Source of the DNA: Massilia varians
Lineage (GTDB): Bacteria; Pseudomonadota; Gammaproteobacteria; Burkholderiales; Burkholderiaceae_D
Assembly (NCBI RefSeq): GCF_027923905.1
Contig: NZ_AP026966.1
Span: forward strand, 3,969,001 to 4,033,000
Direction of reading: 5' to 3'
Length of the DNA stretch: 64,000 bases
A program made the position numbers and the translations under genes. Position 1 is the first letter of the stretch, and each line of letters opens with the position of its first letter. Of this stretch, positions 36,459-44,517 are shown piece by piece. The notes under the pieces are model-generated. The model was not told where the DNA came from, did no database searches, and saw nothing but the letters and a program-made list of their open reading frames with translations.

Positions 36459-37007
36459 TCAGTGGGTAGGGGCGCCCTCGGGGCGGCTGCCCTGGCTGCT
36501 GCGGCCCTGCTGCCCGCCTTGCCCCATGCCCGGCTGTGCGCGCTGCGTCTCGCCGTTGGTCCGCGCATACGGATCGGCGACATTGCGCATCGCCTCCTGC
36601 TGGTTGCGGATGCTGCGCTCGGTTTCCTCGGCGGTGGTGCGCACCACCTCGTCGACCAGGGCGCGCGCGGTGCGCGAGGTATTCTGCACGTGCTGCTCGG
36701 TCACGCGCGCCAGCTCGACCTGGGAATCGGCGGCCAGGCGTGCGACGTGCTGCTGGTAGGCGCGCAGCTTCTCGGTGGCGGGCTGGGCCCGGGCCGAGGC
36801 CGCGCTGAACAGCGCGCTCTGGCGCTCGGTGCTGAGCACCTGCTGGCTGGCCAGGGCACCCTCCTCGACCAGGGTCTGGACCAGCTGGATGTTCAGCTCG
36901 CACATCTGCTGGAAAGCGTGGAACATCGATTTGGACATATCGTTGAGAAAGGCGGCCTGCGCCTCCATGTGGGAGCGTACGGCCGGGGTTTGCGGAAAGA
37001 ACACCAT
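36459..37007 (-). CDS. Phasin family protein (PHA granule-associated)
   Basis: 182 residues. The Phasin_2-type amphipathic helical region covers about 10-120 (FLNDMSKSMFHAFQQMCELN, FSAASARAQPATEKLRAYQQ), with a Gln/Gly-rich tail. Phasins coat polyhydroxyalkanoate granules. The start is fixed by GGAGG seven bases upstream of the ATG at 37007; the longer frame to 37190 is not plausible. It ends 18 bp from the convergent acyltransferase. PHA synthase genes are not in the window. Confidence 0.82.
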   Translation of the reverse strand: MVFFPQTPAVRSHMEAQAAFLNDMSKSMFHAFQQMCELNIQLVQTLVEEGALASQQVLSTERQSALFSAASARAQPATEKLRAYQQHVARLAADSQVELARVTEQHVQNTSRTARALVDEVVRTTAEETERSIRNQQEAMRNVADPYARTNGETQRAQPGMGQGGQQGRSSQGSRPEGAPTH

Positions 37008-37141
37008 GCGTTGACCTCCGTATGTGCTTGCAAAGAAAGGCACGCCACGGTCGGCGAAGCGGACCGTGGCACGAAGGTAGAAGGCTAAAGAGGCTGCCAG
37101 GTGCACGCTTGATGTAAACCAAACGTGCACCCGGCCAGACT

Positions 37142-38035
37142 TCAGCGCCCGGCCGGCCCCGAGGGCAGCTCGGCGCCGCAATCCTTGCAATACTGCGCAG
37201 CGGTGTCGTGACCGGTGCTGCCGCAGGCCTCGCAGGCACGTTCCAGGCGCGCCGGACCGTGGCGGCGGTCGAAGCGGCGCGCCGTCATCTCGGCGGTGAC
37301 GATGCCGGTCGGGACCGCCAGGATGCCCCAGCCGAGCAGCATCATGAACGAGGCGATCGCCTTGCCGAGCGTCGTATGCGGCGTGATGTCGCCGTAGCCG
37401 ACGGTGGTCATGGTGACGACCGCCCAGTACATAGCGGTCGGAATGCTAGTGTAGCCGTGCTCGGGTCCTTCCACCACGTACATGACCGTGCCCAGGATCA
37501 GGACCGCCATCAGCACCACCGACAGGAATACCATGATCTTGCGCCGGCTCGCGGCCAGCGCTTCGCCCAGCCGGGTGTACTCTTCGATGTACAGGGTCAG
37601 CTTGAAAATCCGGAACACGCGCAGCAGGCGCAGGATGCGGATGTCGAGCAGCGCTTCACTGCCCGGCAGCAGCAGCGACACATAGGTCGGCAGCACGGAC
37701 AGCAGGTCGATGATGCCGTAGAAGCTCATGGCGTAGCGCAGCGGGTGGCGCACCGTCAGCAGCCGCGCCAGGTATTCGACCGTAAATAGCAGGGTGAAGA
37801 ACCATTCGAGGGCATGCATCAGGTCCGCATGGCGGCCGCCGATGGCAGGAACGCTGTCGAGCACCACGACCAGGATGCTGAGCAGGATGGCCACCACCAG
37901 CACGATGTCGAAGGTCCGGCCGGCCCGCGTGTCGATGCCGAAGATGACCTGGTGTATCCGCGCACGCCATCCGCCCGGCGGCCCTGCGCTCTCCACCGGA
38001 AGAAAGGCGTCGCGCTGGCGCTTGCCGCGGTTCAT
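37142..38035 (-). CDS. Voltage-gated potassium-type ion channel with C-terminal zinc ribbon
   Basis: 297 residues, six transmembrane segments. The S4-like arginine series RILRLLRVFRIFKL (133-146) precedes the pore with selectivity filter TTVGYGD (210-216). The C-terminus has a small zinc-ribbon-like CEACGSTGHD...YCKDCG (about 270-290). It should pass K+; gating voltage or ligand unknown. ATG overlaps the stop of the VOC gene (ATGA), so it is translationally coupled and cotranscribed with the VOC protein and FMN reductase. Confidence 0.9.
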   Translation of the reverse strand: MNRGKRQRDAFLPVESAGPPGGWRARIHQVIFGIDTRAGRTFDIVLVVAILLSILVVVLDSVPAIGGRHADLMHALEWFFTLLFTVEYLARLLTVRHPLRYAMSFYGIIDLLSVLPTYVSLLLPGSEALLDIRILRLLRVFRIFKLTLYIEEYTRLGEALAASRRKIMVFLSVVLMAVLILGTVMYVVEGPEHGYTSIPTAMYWAVVTMTTVGYGDITPHTTLGKAIASFMMLLGWGILAVPTGIVTAEMTARRFDRRHGPARLERACEACGSTGHDTAAQYCKDCGAELPSGPAGR

Positions 38036-38451
38036 CGCACTGGCGGCCCCTTGAGCTCGACGGTATTGCGCTCGGGGTCGAGCAGGTAGATCGACGGCCC
38101 GTCGCCTTCGGCGCCGTAGCGCATTTCGACGGGGCCGGCGGCGAGCCCGTGCGCCTCCAGGTGGCCCCGGATCGCCGCTTCGTCGAAGGGCTCGACGCGC
38201 AGGCACAGGTGGTCCAGGTTGCGCCCGCCGATGCCTGGCGCCACGCCGCCTTCGCGCCCGAGCTTGCTGTCCACGGGCACCAGGTCGATCAGGGAGTGAC
38301 CTGCGCGCAGCTGGATCAGGCCGATGTCGTCGAGGCGGCGCTCGACCCGGCAGCCCAGCACCTCGCCATAGAAGGCGATCATGGCCTCCAGGTCGGCCAC
38401 GCGCAGCACGATGTGGTCGAGTCCGCGTACGGCGATCGGATTAGTTGGCAT
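38032..38451 (-). CDS. VOC superfamily protein (glyoxalase/fosfomycin-resistance-like)
   Basis: 139 residues with two beta-alpha-beta-beta-beta modules: LDHIVLRVADLEAMIAFYGE near the start with a metal-ligand His, then LDHLCLRVEPFDE and a Glu-bearing IYLLDPERNTVELKG at the end. The metal site H/H/E appears intact. Members include glyoxalase, dioxygenases and antibiotic-resistance enzymes; substrate unassigned. Overlaps the reductase gene by 11 bp upstream and the channel by 4 bp downstream. Confidence 0.85.
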   Translation of the reverse strand: MPTNPIAVRGLDHIVLRVADLEAMIAFYGEVLGCRVERRLDDIGLIQLRAGHSLIDLVPVDSKLGREGGVAPGIGGRNLDHLCLRVEPFDEAAIRGHLEAHGLAAGPVEMRYGAEGDGPSIYLLDPERNTVELKGPPVR

Positions 38452-38995
38452 GGCGCTCGACCCAGGCGGCGAAGGTGTCGATGAAGGTCTGGAAGAAGGC
38501 GCGGCTGGAGTCGTCGATCAGCCGCTCGCCCTCGTACTTGGCCGCCACCTGCCCGACATAGGCTTCCGGTGCCGGCATGCAGGGCATGTCGAGGAAGGGC
38601 AGCATCTGGCGCAGGTGGTGGTTGGCGCCGAAGCCGCCGAGCGCGCCGGGCGAGACGCTGACGACCGCGCAGGGCTTGCCGTTCCAGGCGGCCTTGCCGT
38701 AGGGGCGCGAGCCGACGTCGATCGCATTCTTCAGGGCGCCCGGCACCGAGCGGTTGTATTCCGGCGTGCAGAACAGGATGCCGTCGGCCTGCTTGATGCG
38801 CTCGCGGAAAGCGCTGAAGGCGGCCGGCGGGTTGTCGGTTTCGTCGTCCTGGTTGTACAGCGGCAGGTCGCGGATCTCGACGATCTCCAGGTGCAGGCTG
38901 GCGGGGGCCAGCTCGATCATCGATTGCGCCACCTTGCGGGTGAACGAGTCCTTGCGCAGGCTGCCGACGATGACGGCGATATTCCGGGTAGTCAT
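38441..38995 (-). CDS. NAD(P)H-dependent FMN reductase (ChrR/azoreductase-like)
   Basis: 184 residues of the flavodoxin-like NADPH-dependent FMN reductase family. The FMN phosphate loop is VGSLRKDSFTRKVAQ (about 10-24), and TPEYNRSVPGALKNAIDVGS (about 82-101) binds the isoalloxazine. It reduces quinones, chromate or other electrophiles using NAD(P)H; the in vivo substrate is unknown. First gene in the reductase-VOC-channel operon. The C-terminal half (FFQTFIDTFAAWVERH) is complete. Confidence 0.9.
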   Translation of the reverse strand: MTTRNIAVIVGSLRKDSFTRKVAQSMIELAPASLHLEIVEIRDLPLYNQDDETDNPPAAFSAFRERIKQADGILFCTPEYNRSVPGALKNAIDVGSRPYGKAAWNGKPCAVVSVSPGALGGFGANHHLRQMLPFLDMPCMPAPEAYVGQVAAKYEGERLIDDSSRAFFQTFIDTFAAWVERHAN

Positions 38996-39060
38996 GGTGC
39001 TCCTTTCGGGGTCTCAAAACCCGATGGTAACCATTTTTACAATATTGCGCTGCCGGAGGG

Positions 39061-39369
39061 CTAGATTCGGAGGCGTCTGCGCTCACCGAGGAAGCGCGCC
39101 AGCGCCGCCTTGCTCAGCACCACCACCGGATCGCCGTGCCAGGCGTAGAGGAAGGGCTCGCCGCCCAGGCGGTCGGTCAGCTTGGCGGACAGGAGAAAGC
39201 GCGTGCCCAGCGGATAGCGCGCGAGGTCGGCCAGCGCGCGCGCGCATTGCACCCGCAGCGAGGTCGCGTAAGCCTGCCCGGACACCGGACGGATGCGTAC
39301 CCGCCCAGTGCGCGGATCGATCGCCGACTCGACGGCCACTTCGCGATAGGCCCAGGTTTCGCGCGCCAT
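39061..39369 (-). CDS. Small conserved hypothetical protein
   Basis: 102 residues, no signal peptide, no membrane segment, Arg rich. Readable segments: TWAYREVAVESAIDPRTGRV, VSGQAYATSLRVQCARALADL and LYAWHGDPVVVL. The start lies 4 bp after the MFS stop codon, so it is probably cotranscribed with and downstream of that carrier. I do not recognise a family. Confidence 0.6.
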   Translation of the reverse strand: MARETWAYREVAVESAIDPRTGRVRIRPVSGQAYATSLRVQCARALADLARYPLGTRFLLSAKLTDRLGGEPFLYAWHGDPVVVLSKAALARFLGERRRLRI

Positions 39370-39373
39370 CCGT

Positions 39374-40636
39374 TCAGCCCTTCGCGGCCGCCAGCGCCGG
39401 GCGGACTACCTTCGCCTCGCGGATCGGCAGGTTGATGAGCGCGGCCGCCAGCGCCAGCAGGATGTCGGCGTACCACATCCAGGTGTAGTCGCCGAAGCGC
39501 ACGAACGACAGGCCGCCCAGCCAGGCGCCGAAGAAGCCGCCGATCTGGTGCGACAGCAGGGTCATGCCGAACAGCGTCGCCAGGTAGCGCATGCCGAACA
39601 GCTTGCCCACCAGGCCGGCGGTAGGCGGCACGGTGGCCAGCCAGGTGAAGCCGAGGGCGCCGGCAAACAGGTAGAAGGTCAGGGCCGTTTTCGGGGCCAG
39701 CAGGTAGAGCACGATCAGCACGGCGCGGCTGGCGTAGATCATGGCCAAGAGCGACTTCATGCGGTAGCGGCTGGCGAGCGCGCCCGCGGCCAGGCTGCCG
39801 GCAATGTTGAACAGGCCGATCAGCGCCAGCGCGGTGGCCGAGACGCCGGCCGGCAGGCCGCACAGCGCGACTTCCTGCGGCAGGTGGGTCACCACGAAGG
39901 CGATGTGGAAGCCGCAGGTAAAGAAACCCAGGTGCAGGCACAGGTAGCTGCGGTCGCGCATGGCCTGGCGCAGCTGTTCAGTGAGGGTGATGCCCGGTAC
40001 GGTTGGGGCACTGGTCGCGGCAGCTGAGGGGCTGGAGGACACCGGCGCAGCTGTTTTCTTGCTGCGCATGCCGAGCGCAAGGGGAATCGTGAGCAGGGTC
40101 GCGGCCGCCATCGTCAGCATCGCCATCACCCAGCCGGCGCCGGCGATGATCGCACCCATCAGCGGCGCGAACACGAACTGGCCGAAGGAGCCGCCGGCAT
40201 TGATGAAGCCGGACGCGAAGGCGCGGCGTTCCGCCGGCAAGCGCTGGGCGGTGGCGCCGATCAGGATCGAGAAGCTCCCGGCCCCTGCCCCGGCGGCGGA
40301 CAGGATGCCCATTGTGAGCAGCAGGCCCCACTCGGAATCCACGAAGGGCGTGGCGGCGGTGCCCGCGGCCAGCATGATGCCGCCGATGACGATGACCCTG
40401 GCCGCCCCGTACTTGTCGGCAATGGCGCCGAACACGGGCTGGGAAGCCCCCCACATGAGCTGGGCCACGGCCATCGCGAAGCTGATGCTGGCCACGCCGA
40501 GGCCGGTAGAAGTATTGATCGGCGATAGGAACAGGCCCGTGGTCAGGCGCGCACCCATCGTGATCATCAGGATCGTGCTCGCGGTCAGGATCAGCATCCA
40601 GGTCGCGCGCGGCGTCATTTCGGTCTGGACCTGCAT
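39374..40636 (-). CDS. Major facilitator superfamily (MFS) transporter
   Basis: 420 residues, about 12 transmembrane helices. The first helix (WMLILTASTILMITMGARLT), LMWGASQPVFGAIADKYGAA (the loop 2-3 motif with G-x-x-x-D-K/R) and FFGAWLGGLSFVRFGDYTWMW near the end are typical of MFS. Substrate not predictable; sequence is close to the proton symporters/antiporters of the anion or drug classes. It begins a likely two-gene transcription unit with the small protein downstream. Confidence 0.87.
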   Translation of the reverse strand: MQVQTEMTPRATWMLILTASTILMITMGARLTTGLFLSPINTSTGLGVASISFAMAVAQLMWGASQPVFGAIADKYGAARVIVIGGIMLAAGTAATPFVDSEWGLLLTMGILSAAGAGAGSFSILIGATAQRLPAERRAFASGFINAGGSFGQFVFAPLMGAIIAGAGWVMAMLTMAAATLLTIPLALGMRSKKTAAPVSSSPSAAATSAPTVPGITLTEQLRQAMRDRSYLCLHLGFFTCGFHIAFVVTHLPQEVALCGLPAGVSATALALIGLFNIAGSLAAGALASRYRMKSLLAMIYASRAVLIVLYLLAPKTALTFYLFAGALGFTWLATVPPTAGLVGKLFGMRYLATLFGMTLLSHQIGGFFGAWLGGLSFVRFGDYTWMWYADILLALAAALINLPIREAKVVRPALAAAKG

Positions 40637-40733
40637 GCGTCAGTTCCTCGATCAATGTCTACGCCCGGCAGCTGTTGCTGGCTGGCGGAGGCATTCAGTT
40701 TAGCTGTATGGCGGGGTGTCGGCCAGGATGGGG

Positions 40734-40749
40734 GTGGCACCGCGCTGGC
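40734..40749 (+). promoter_or_regulatory. Sigma-54-type promoter ahead of the PEP-CTERM gene
   Basis: TGGCAC (-24 box) and TGGCA (-12 box) are separated by CGCGC, so the invariant GG and GC lie 12 bp apart, as required by RpoN. Only one core position differs from the consensus TGGCAC-N5-TTGCA. It is the only such match I noticed in this 314-bp gap, which otherwise shows no gene. A start near 40760 would give a 5' leader of about 190 bases. Known PEP-CTERM genes are often RpoN/PrsR controlled. Confidence 0.55.
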
Positions 40750-40950
40750 ATTCATGCATTATAGTGCATATACACGCAAATACAGCGTCTTGCCGAAGCT
40801 TGTTGGCCACCCACTCCTGTCGACAGTTTTTACAGCGTGCCTTATCACAGTCGGCGGCAATGAGCTATCTCGTTGATTCCGTTCAATAATTTCCTAATGG
40901 CAAAATTATTGCTTAGAAGTAGTAATTATTCCAACGATAAGGAGACTTGC

Positions 40951-41550
40951 ATGAAACTTGGGAAATCCGCTCTGGCTCTCTGCACCTCGCGGTTGATGGC
41001 TGCCTCGGGAGTGGTGGGCGCCGCACCGATCGTCGACCAGGACAACCCGACAACGCTCGGCGGCTTCTGCAGCATGGGTGAGGCCTACTCGTGCGGCCAG
41101 TCCTTCTTCCAGACTGCCGACAACATCTCCGGCGCCGGCATCTTCGTCCACCCGGCCTGGTACACGCCGACGAAAACCGACGTGACGATCGCGATCTTCG
41201 ATGCCATCACCGGTGGCAACGTGCTGGCGCAAGGCACGGCCACCAATGTCGACAGCAGCAGCGGCTGGGTGGACGTGTTCTGGAACCCTGTCGCGCTGTC
41301 ATCCAACACCCAGTATTTCCTGCGCCTGCACGCATCGAACAACGACCTGGTTGCCGCCTATGCTGACAGCGGGTCCTACACGCAGGGCGAGGCCTTCTAT
41401 GACGGCGGTCCTTTCTGGAGCTACGACCTGAGCTTCAGGACCTACTCGAACGTCGATGCGACCGAAGTACCGGAGCCGGCCTCGCTGGGTTTGCTGGGCC
41501 TGGGTCTGCTGGGCGTCGCGGCGAGCCGCCGCAAGCTGCGCAAGCGCTGA
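40951..41550 (+). CDS. PEP-CTERM sorting-domain protein
   Basis: 199 residues. A signal peptide (about 1-25, KSALALCTSRLMAASGVVGA) precedes a beta-rich mature domain. The C-terminal sorting signal starts VPEPASLGLLGLGLLGVAAS (about 171-190) and ends with a basic RRKLRKR tail. Exosortase should cut and anchor or release it at the surface, usually in association with exopolysaccharide. The start at 40951 follows AAGGAG. No exosortase gene is in the window. The mature domain has SGWVDVFWNPVALSSNTQYF, a jelly-roll-like pattern, function unknown. Confidence 0.9.
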   Translation: MKLGKSALALCTSRLMAASGVVGAAPIVDQDNPTTLGGFCSMGEAYSCGQSFFQTADNISGAGIFVHPAWYTPTKTDVTIAIFDAITGGNVLAQGTATNVDSSSGWVDVFWNPVALSSNTQYFLRLHASNNDLVAAYADSGSYTQGEAFYDGGPFWSYDLSFRTYSNVDATEVPEPASLGLLGLGLLGVAASRRKLRKR

Positions 41551-41567
41551 ACACACAGCGCATGCAT

Positions 41568-41589
41568 GGCCCGCCCGGTCGGGCGGGTC
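41568..41589. terminator. Hairpin between convergent PEP-CTERM and ispF genes
   Basis: CCCGCCC pairs with GGGCGGG around a short GGTC loop, 20 bp past the PEP-CTERM stop and just before the ispF stop on the other strand. No clear T-tract follows, so termination is probable but not certain; it could serve both genes. Confidence 0.4.
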
Positions 41590-41594
41590 GGAAA

Positions 41595-42107
41595 TCAAGC
41601 GGGCGCGCGGATCAGCAGGGATACCGCCTCGGCCGCCATGCCCTCCTCGCGCCCGAGGAAGCCCAGCTTCTCGTTGGTCTTGGCCTTGATGTTGACCTGC
41701 TGCGGCGACACACCCAGGTCTTCGGCGATGCGCGAGACCATCTGCGGGATGTGCGGCGCCATTTTCGGCTGCTGGGCGATGATGGTCGCGTCGATGTTGC
41801 CGATGGTGTAGCCGGTCGCCAGCACGCGGTGGGCGACTTCGCGCAGCAGCGTGCGCGAGTCGGCGCCGGCGAACATCGGATCGGTGTCCGGGAAATGCTT
41901 GCCGATGTCGCCCAGGGCCGCCGCGCCCAGCAGCGAATCGATGATCGCATGCAGCAGCACGTCGGCGTCGGAATGGCCGAGCAGGCCGAGACGGTGCGGG
42001 ATGGTCACGCCGCCGACGATGAGCTTGCGCCCTTCGACCAGCGCGTGGCAGTCGTAGCCGGTTCCGATGCGGAACGGCGGAGTGGGATTCCAGGAGGCTT
42101 GTGTCAT
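41595..42107 (-). CDS. ispF: 2-C-methyl-D-erythritol 2,4-cyclodiphosphate synthase
   Basis: 170 residues, normal length. It catalyses ring closure of CDP-ME 2-phosphate to MEcPP in the MEP isoprenoid pathway. Metal ligands are in [12 protein letters not shown] (Asp and His) and [20 protein letters not shown] (His). The C-terminal [18 protein letters not shown] is the family signature. Active as a trimer in the cytosol. It follows ispD by 6 bp on the same strand, as in most proteobacteria. Confidence 0.96.
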   Translation of the reverse strand: MTQASWNPTPPFRIGTGYDCHALVEGRKLIVGGVTIPHRLGLLGHSDADVLLHAIIDSLLGAAALGDIGKHFPDTDPMFAGADSRTLLREVAHRVLATGYTIGNIDATIIAQQPKMAPHIPQMVSRIAEDLGVSPQQVNIKAKTNEKLGFLGREEGMAAEAVSLLIRAPA

Positions 42108-42113
42108 GGTGGT

Positions 42114-42866
42114 TCAGTTGGTTTCGTTATTGGGGTCGGTTCGGTAGGCTGCTAGGTACATCTCGGCGATCCGGATATCGGCAGGCAGCGTGACTTTCAG
42201 GTTGCGGGGATGCCCTTCCACCAACTTGGGGGCCAGTCCCAGCGCTTCAACCGCGCTGGCGTCATCGGTGATGGCGGCCGGGCCCGCGCTGCTGCTCACG
42301 GCGGCATCGAGCGCACGCAGCAGGAGCTGGTAGCGGAACATCTGCGGCGTCTGCGCCAGCCAGAGCCCGTCGCGCGCGACGGTGGCGACCTCGCCCGCGC
42401 TGCTGCGCTTGACCGTGTCGACCACGGGCAGGGCCAGCAGGCCGCCGGCCGGGTGTTCACCCGTTTCGACGATCAGGCGTTCGATGAGTTCCGCGTCCAG
42501 GCCGGGCCGGGCCGCGTCGTGCACCAGGATCCAGTCGTCAAGCGCGATGCTGCCGTGCAGCGCGCGCAGGCCATTGCGGATCGACTCCATGCGGGTGGCG
42601 CCGCCGCAGCGCAGGACGGTCACGCCGCTTGGCGGCACGAGCGCATCGATGTAAGGGTCGCCGGCGCCGACCACCACGTAGGTATGCGCGATCAGCGGGC
42701 TCGAGCGGAAGGCGTCGAGCGTGTGGCGCAGCATGGGCTTGCCGCCGATCTGCAGGTATTGCTTGGGACTGCTTGCCCCCATGCGTGCGCCGACCCCCGC
42801 CGCCGGAATCAGTGCGAAATAGCGCTGCGACGATGGTGGACTGGCTTCTACTGCCGGGTTTGTCAT
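42114..42866 (-). CDS. ispD: 2-C-methyl-D-erythritol 4-phosphate cytidylyltransferase
   Basis: 250 residues. It makes CDP-ME from MEP and CTP. The nucleotide-binding loop is AAGVGARMGASSPKQYLQIG; VHDAARPGLDAELIERL and the ADIRIAEMYL end are family marks. The first codon overlaps the stop of the upstream HExxH gene (ATGA). It runs into ispF with a 6-bp gap, so the pair form one unit. Confidence 0.95.
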   Translation of the reverse strand: MTNPAVEASPPSSQRYFALIPAAGVGARMGASSPKQYLQIGGKPMLRHTLDAFRSSPLIAHTYVVVGAGDPYIDALVPPSGVTVLRCGGATRMESIRNGLRALHGSIALDDWILVHDAARPGLDAELIERLIVETGEHPAGGLLALPVVDTVKRSSAGEVATVARDGLWLAQTPQMFRYQLLLRALDAAVSSSAGPAAITDDASAVEALGLAPKLVEGHPRNLKVTLPADIRIAEMYLAAYRTDPNNETN

Positions 42867-43561
42867 TTTTGCTTGCTTCGTTGTAAAGGGCCAAGCAAAG
42901 ACTGTACCTCACCTCCGCAAACCTTGCCGAGACGGGCATATTCCTGCGGCGAGTCGATTGCCGCCTGCAAGACCTCGACCTTGGCCATCTCGCTTTTAAT
43001 ATAGGGCATCCAGCCGCGGTCGATTTCGCGCTGGAGCAGGTTTTGTGCTTGTCCGATGCGCGCATACAGGGGCTTGTCCTCGAAACGCCGCGCCAGCGCC
43101 TGGCGCACCCGGGCCTCGGCTTGCGGCAGGTAGTCGAGGTAGGCGTTCAGGTGGCGCATCTCGTGGGCCAGCACTTCTTCGTAGGCGCAGGATCCGGGCC
43201 GGAACTCGCGGCTGACGTAGACCACGATCGGCGGGTAGGTGAGCTTGATCTCGATGTGCGGCGCGATGCATTCATAACCGCTGGCCTCGTCGGCCAGCAG
43301 GCGTCCGCCGACACTAATGCTGACGCGCGACTCGGTACGGGTCAGGCCCAGCACCAGCTGGCCCGGGCGCGCCCTGCCCTTCATTGCCGTCAGCGCGCGC
43401 GCGCCGACGCTGTTGTCGATCCGAAAACCGTTCTGGGTGCCGGTCAGCACCGACAGGCTTTCGCCGATCGTGTCCTCGCAGCGTGCCTGGAAGTCGCTGC
43501 GCGGTGCCGCCGAGGCTGCCAGCGCCCACCACCACAGCACCAGCGCCAGCAGCGCTCGCAT
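42863..43561 (-). CDS. Exported protein with HExxH motif, function unknown
   Basis: 232 residues. Signal peptide about 1-19 (LLALVLWWWALAASA then AP). A zinc-protease-like HEMRH is at residues 133-137 within EEVLAHEMRHLNAYLDYLP; a third ligand is not obvious. The region GYECIAPHIEIKLTYPPIVV and SREFRPGSCAYEE contains two Cys that may pair. A metallopeptidase is possible, but the family is not recognised. It lies 3 bp after the NUDIX gene and overlaps ispD, so it belongs to this operon. Confidence 0.65.
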   Translation of the reverse strand: MRALLALVLWWWALAASAAPRSDFQARCEDTIGESLSVLTGTQNGFRIDNSVGARALTAMKGRARPGQLVLGLTRTESRVSISVGGRLLADEASGYECIAPHIEIKLTYPPIVVYVSREFRPGSCAYEEVLAHEMRHLNAYLDYLPQAEARVRQALARRFEDKPLYARIGQAQNLLQREIDRGWMPYIKSEMAKVEVLQAAIDSPQEYARLGKVCGGEVQSLLGPLQRSKQK

Positions 43562-43564
43562 GCC

Positions 43565-44122
43565 TCAGGCCGGTTGCCAGGTGCCGGACAGGATCTTCTC
43601 GAGCCAGAAGCTACCGATAATGGTCTTGACGTCGGTGATCTCGCCGCGCCTGACCATCTCGAGCAGCTCCGGCACGGTGACGCTGAAGGTTTCGAGGAAT
43701 TCGCCCTCGTCTAGCCTTTGTTCCCCGGCGCGCAGGTCCTCGGCCAGGAACAGCTCGAGGTGCTCGTCGGAATAGGCGATGGCGTTGTGGATGGTGCACA
43801 CGAAGCGCCATGTGGCGGCCGTATAGCCGGTCTCTTCTTCGAGCTCGCGCTTGGCGCAGGCCAGGTGGTCTTCGCCCGGGTCGATCTTACCGGCCGGGAA
43901 TTCGATGAAGACCTGGGAATTCGGATAACGGAACTGGCGTTCCAGCAGGACGCGGCCGTCGGGCAGCAGCGGCAGGATCACCACCGCGCCGGGATGGCGG
44001 ATGAATTCGCGCTGGGTGATGGAACCGTCGGGGAGTTCGATGCGGTCGCGCTCGACCTTCAGGAAGTGGCCGTCATAGACCACGCCACCGTCGATACGCG
44101 TTTCTTTCAGTTGATCTGACAT
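43565..44122 (-). CDS. NUDIX hydrolase, ADP-ribose pyrophosphatase type
   Basis: 185 residues. The Nudix box runs GKIDPGEDHLACAKRELEEE plus TGY (about residues 85-107), with the REL-EE metal site. Upstream VILPLLPDGRVLLERQFRYP and downstream HLELFLAEDL match the ADP-ribose pyrophosphatase class that splits ADP-ribose to AMP and ribose 5-phosphate. The start is MSDQLKETRID at 44122. It follows DUF2818 in the operon downstream of nuoN. Confidence 0.9.
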   Translation of the reverse strand: MSDQLKETRIDGGVVYDGHFLKVERDRIELPDGSITQREFIRHPGAVVILPLLPDGRVLLERQFRYPNSQVFIEFPAGKIDPGEDHLACAKRELEEETGYTAATWRFVCTIHNAIAYSDEHLELFLAEDLRAGEQRLDEGEFLETFSVTVPELLEMVRRGEITDVKTIIGSFWLEKILSGTWQPA

Positions 44123-44177
44123 GCAGACTCCGTTGGGGATTGTTCGGGTGATCGGCTGCGCCGTTCGCCCGGACAAT

Positions 44178-44504
44178 TCAACGACGCTGCTTGCGCAGGT
44201 AGCGCAGTACGAAACCGGGGAAGGCCAGCACCAGGAACAGGCAGCCGGTGATTGCGTAGAACTCCCAGTTCTGCGCGAACACGCCGCCGACCCGCGATTC
44301 CAGCATGCGAGCCAGGAAGCCGACGACGAAGTATAAAACAATTAATTCCAACAGGCGCAGCGGGAAGGACTTCGTGCGCGGGCCGTCACCGGCGCCCCTG
44401 GTCTTCAGAGGTACAAGACCGAACAGGCGCTCGGTGAGGAAAGGCAGGTTGGCGGCCGCGAGCGAGATCGCGACCACCAGCCAGGCAGCAAGGGAGGAAT
44501 CCAC
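44178..44504 (-). CDS. DUF2818 family membrane protein
   Basis: 108 residues, three transmembrane helices: about 5-25 (LAAWLVVAISLAAANLPFL), 50-68 (LLELIVLYFVVGFL) and 82-102 (FYAITGCLFLVLAFPGFVL). Matches DUF2818, which in Burkholderiales almost always follows nuoN. Its location 13 bp after nuoN suggests a role with complex I, but this has not been shown to my knowledge. Confidence 0.88.
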   Translation of the reverse strand: MDSSLAAWLVVAISLAAANLPFLTERLFGLVPLKTRGAGDGPRTKSFPLRLLELIVLYFVVGFLARMLESRVGGVFAQNWEFYAITGCLFLVLAFPGFVLRYLRKQRR

Positions 44505-44517
44505 CCGGCCTGCCTGA

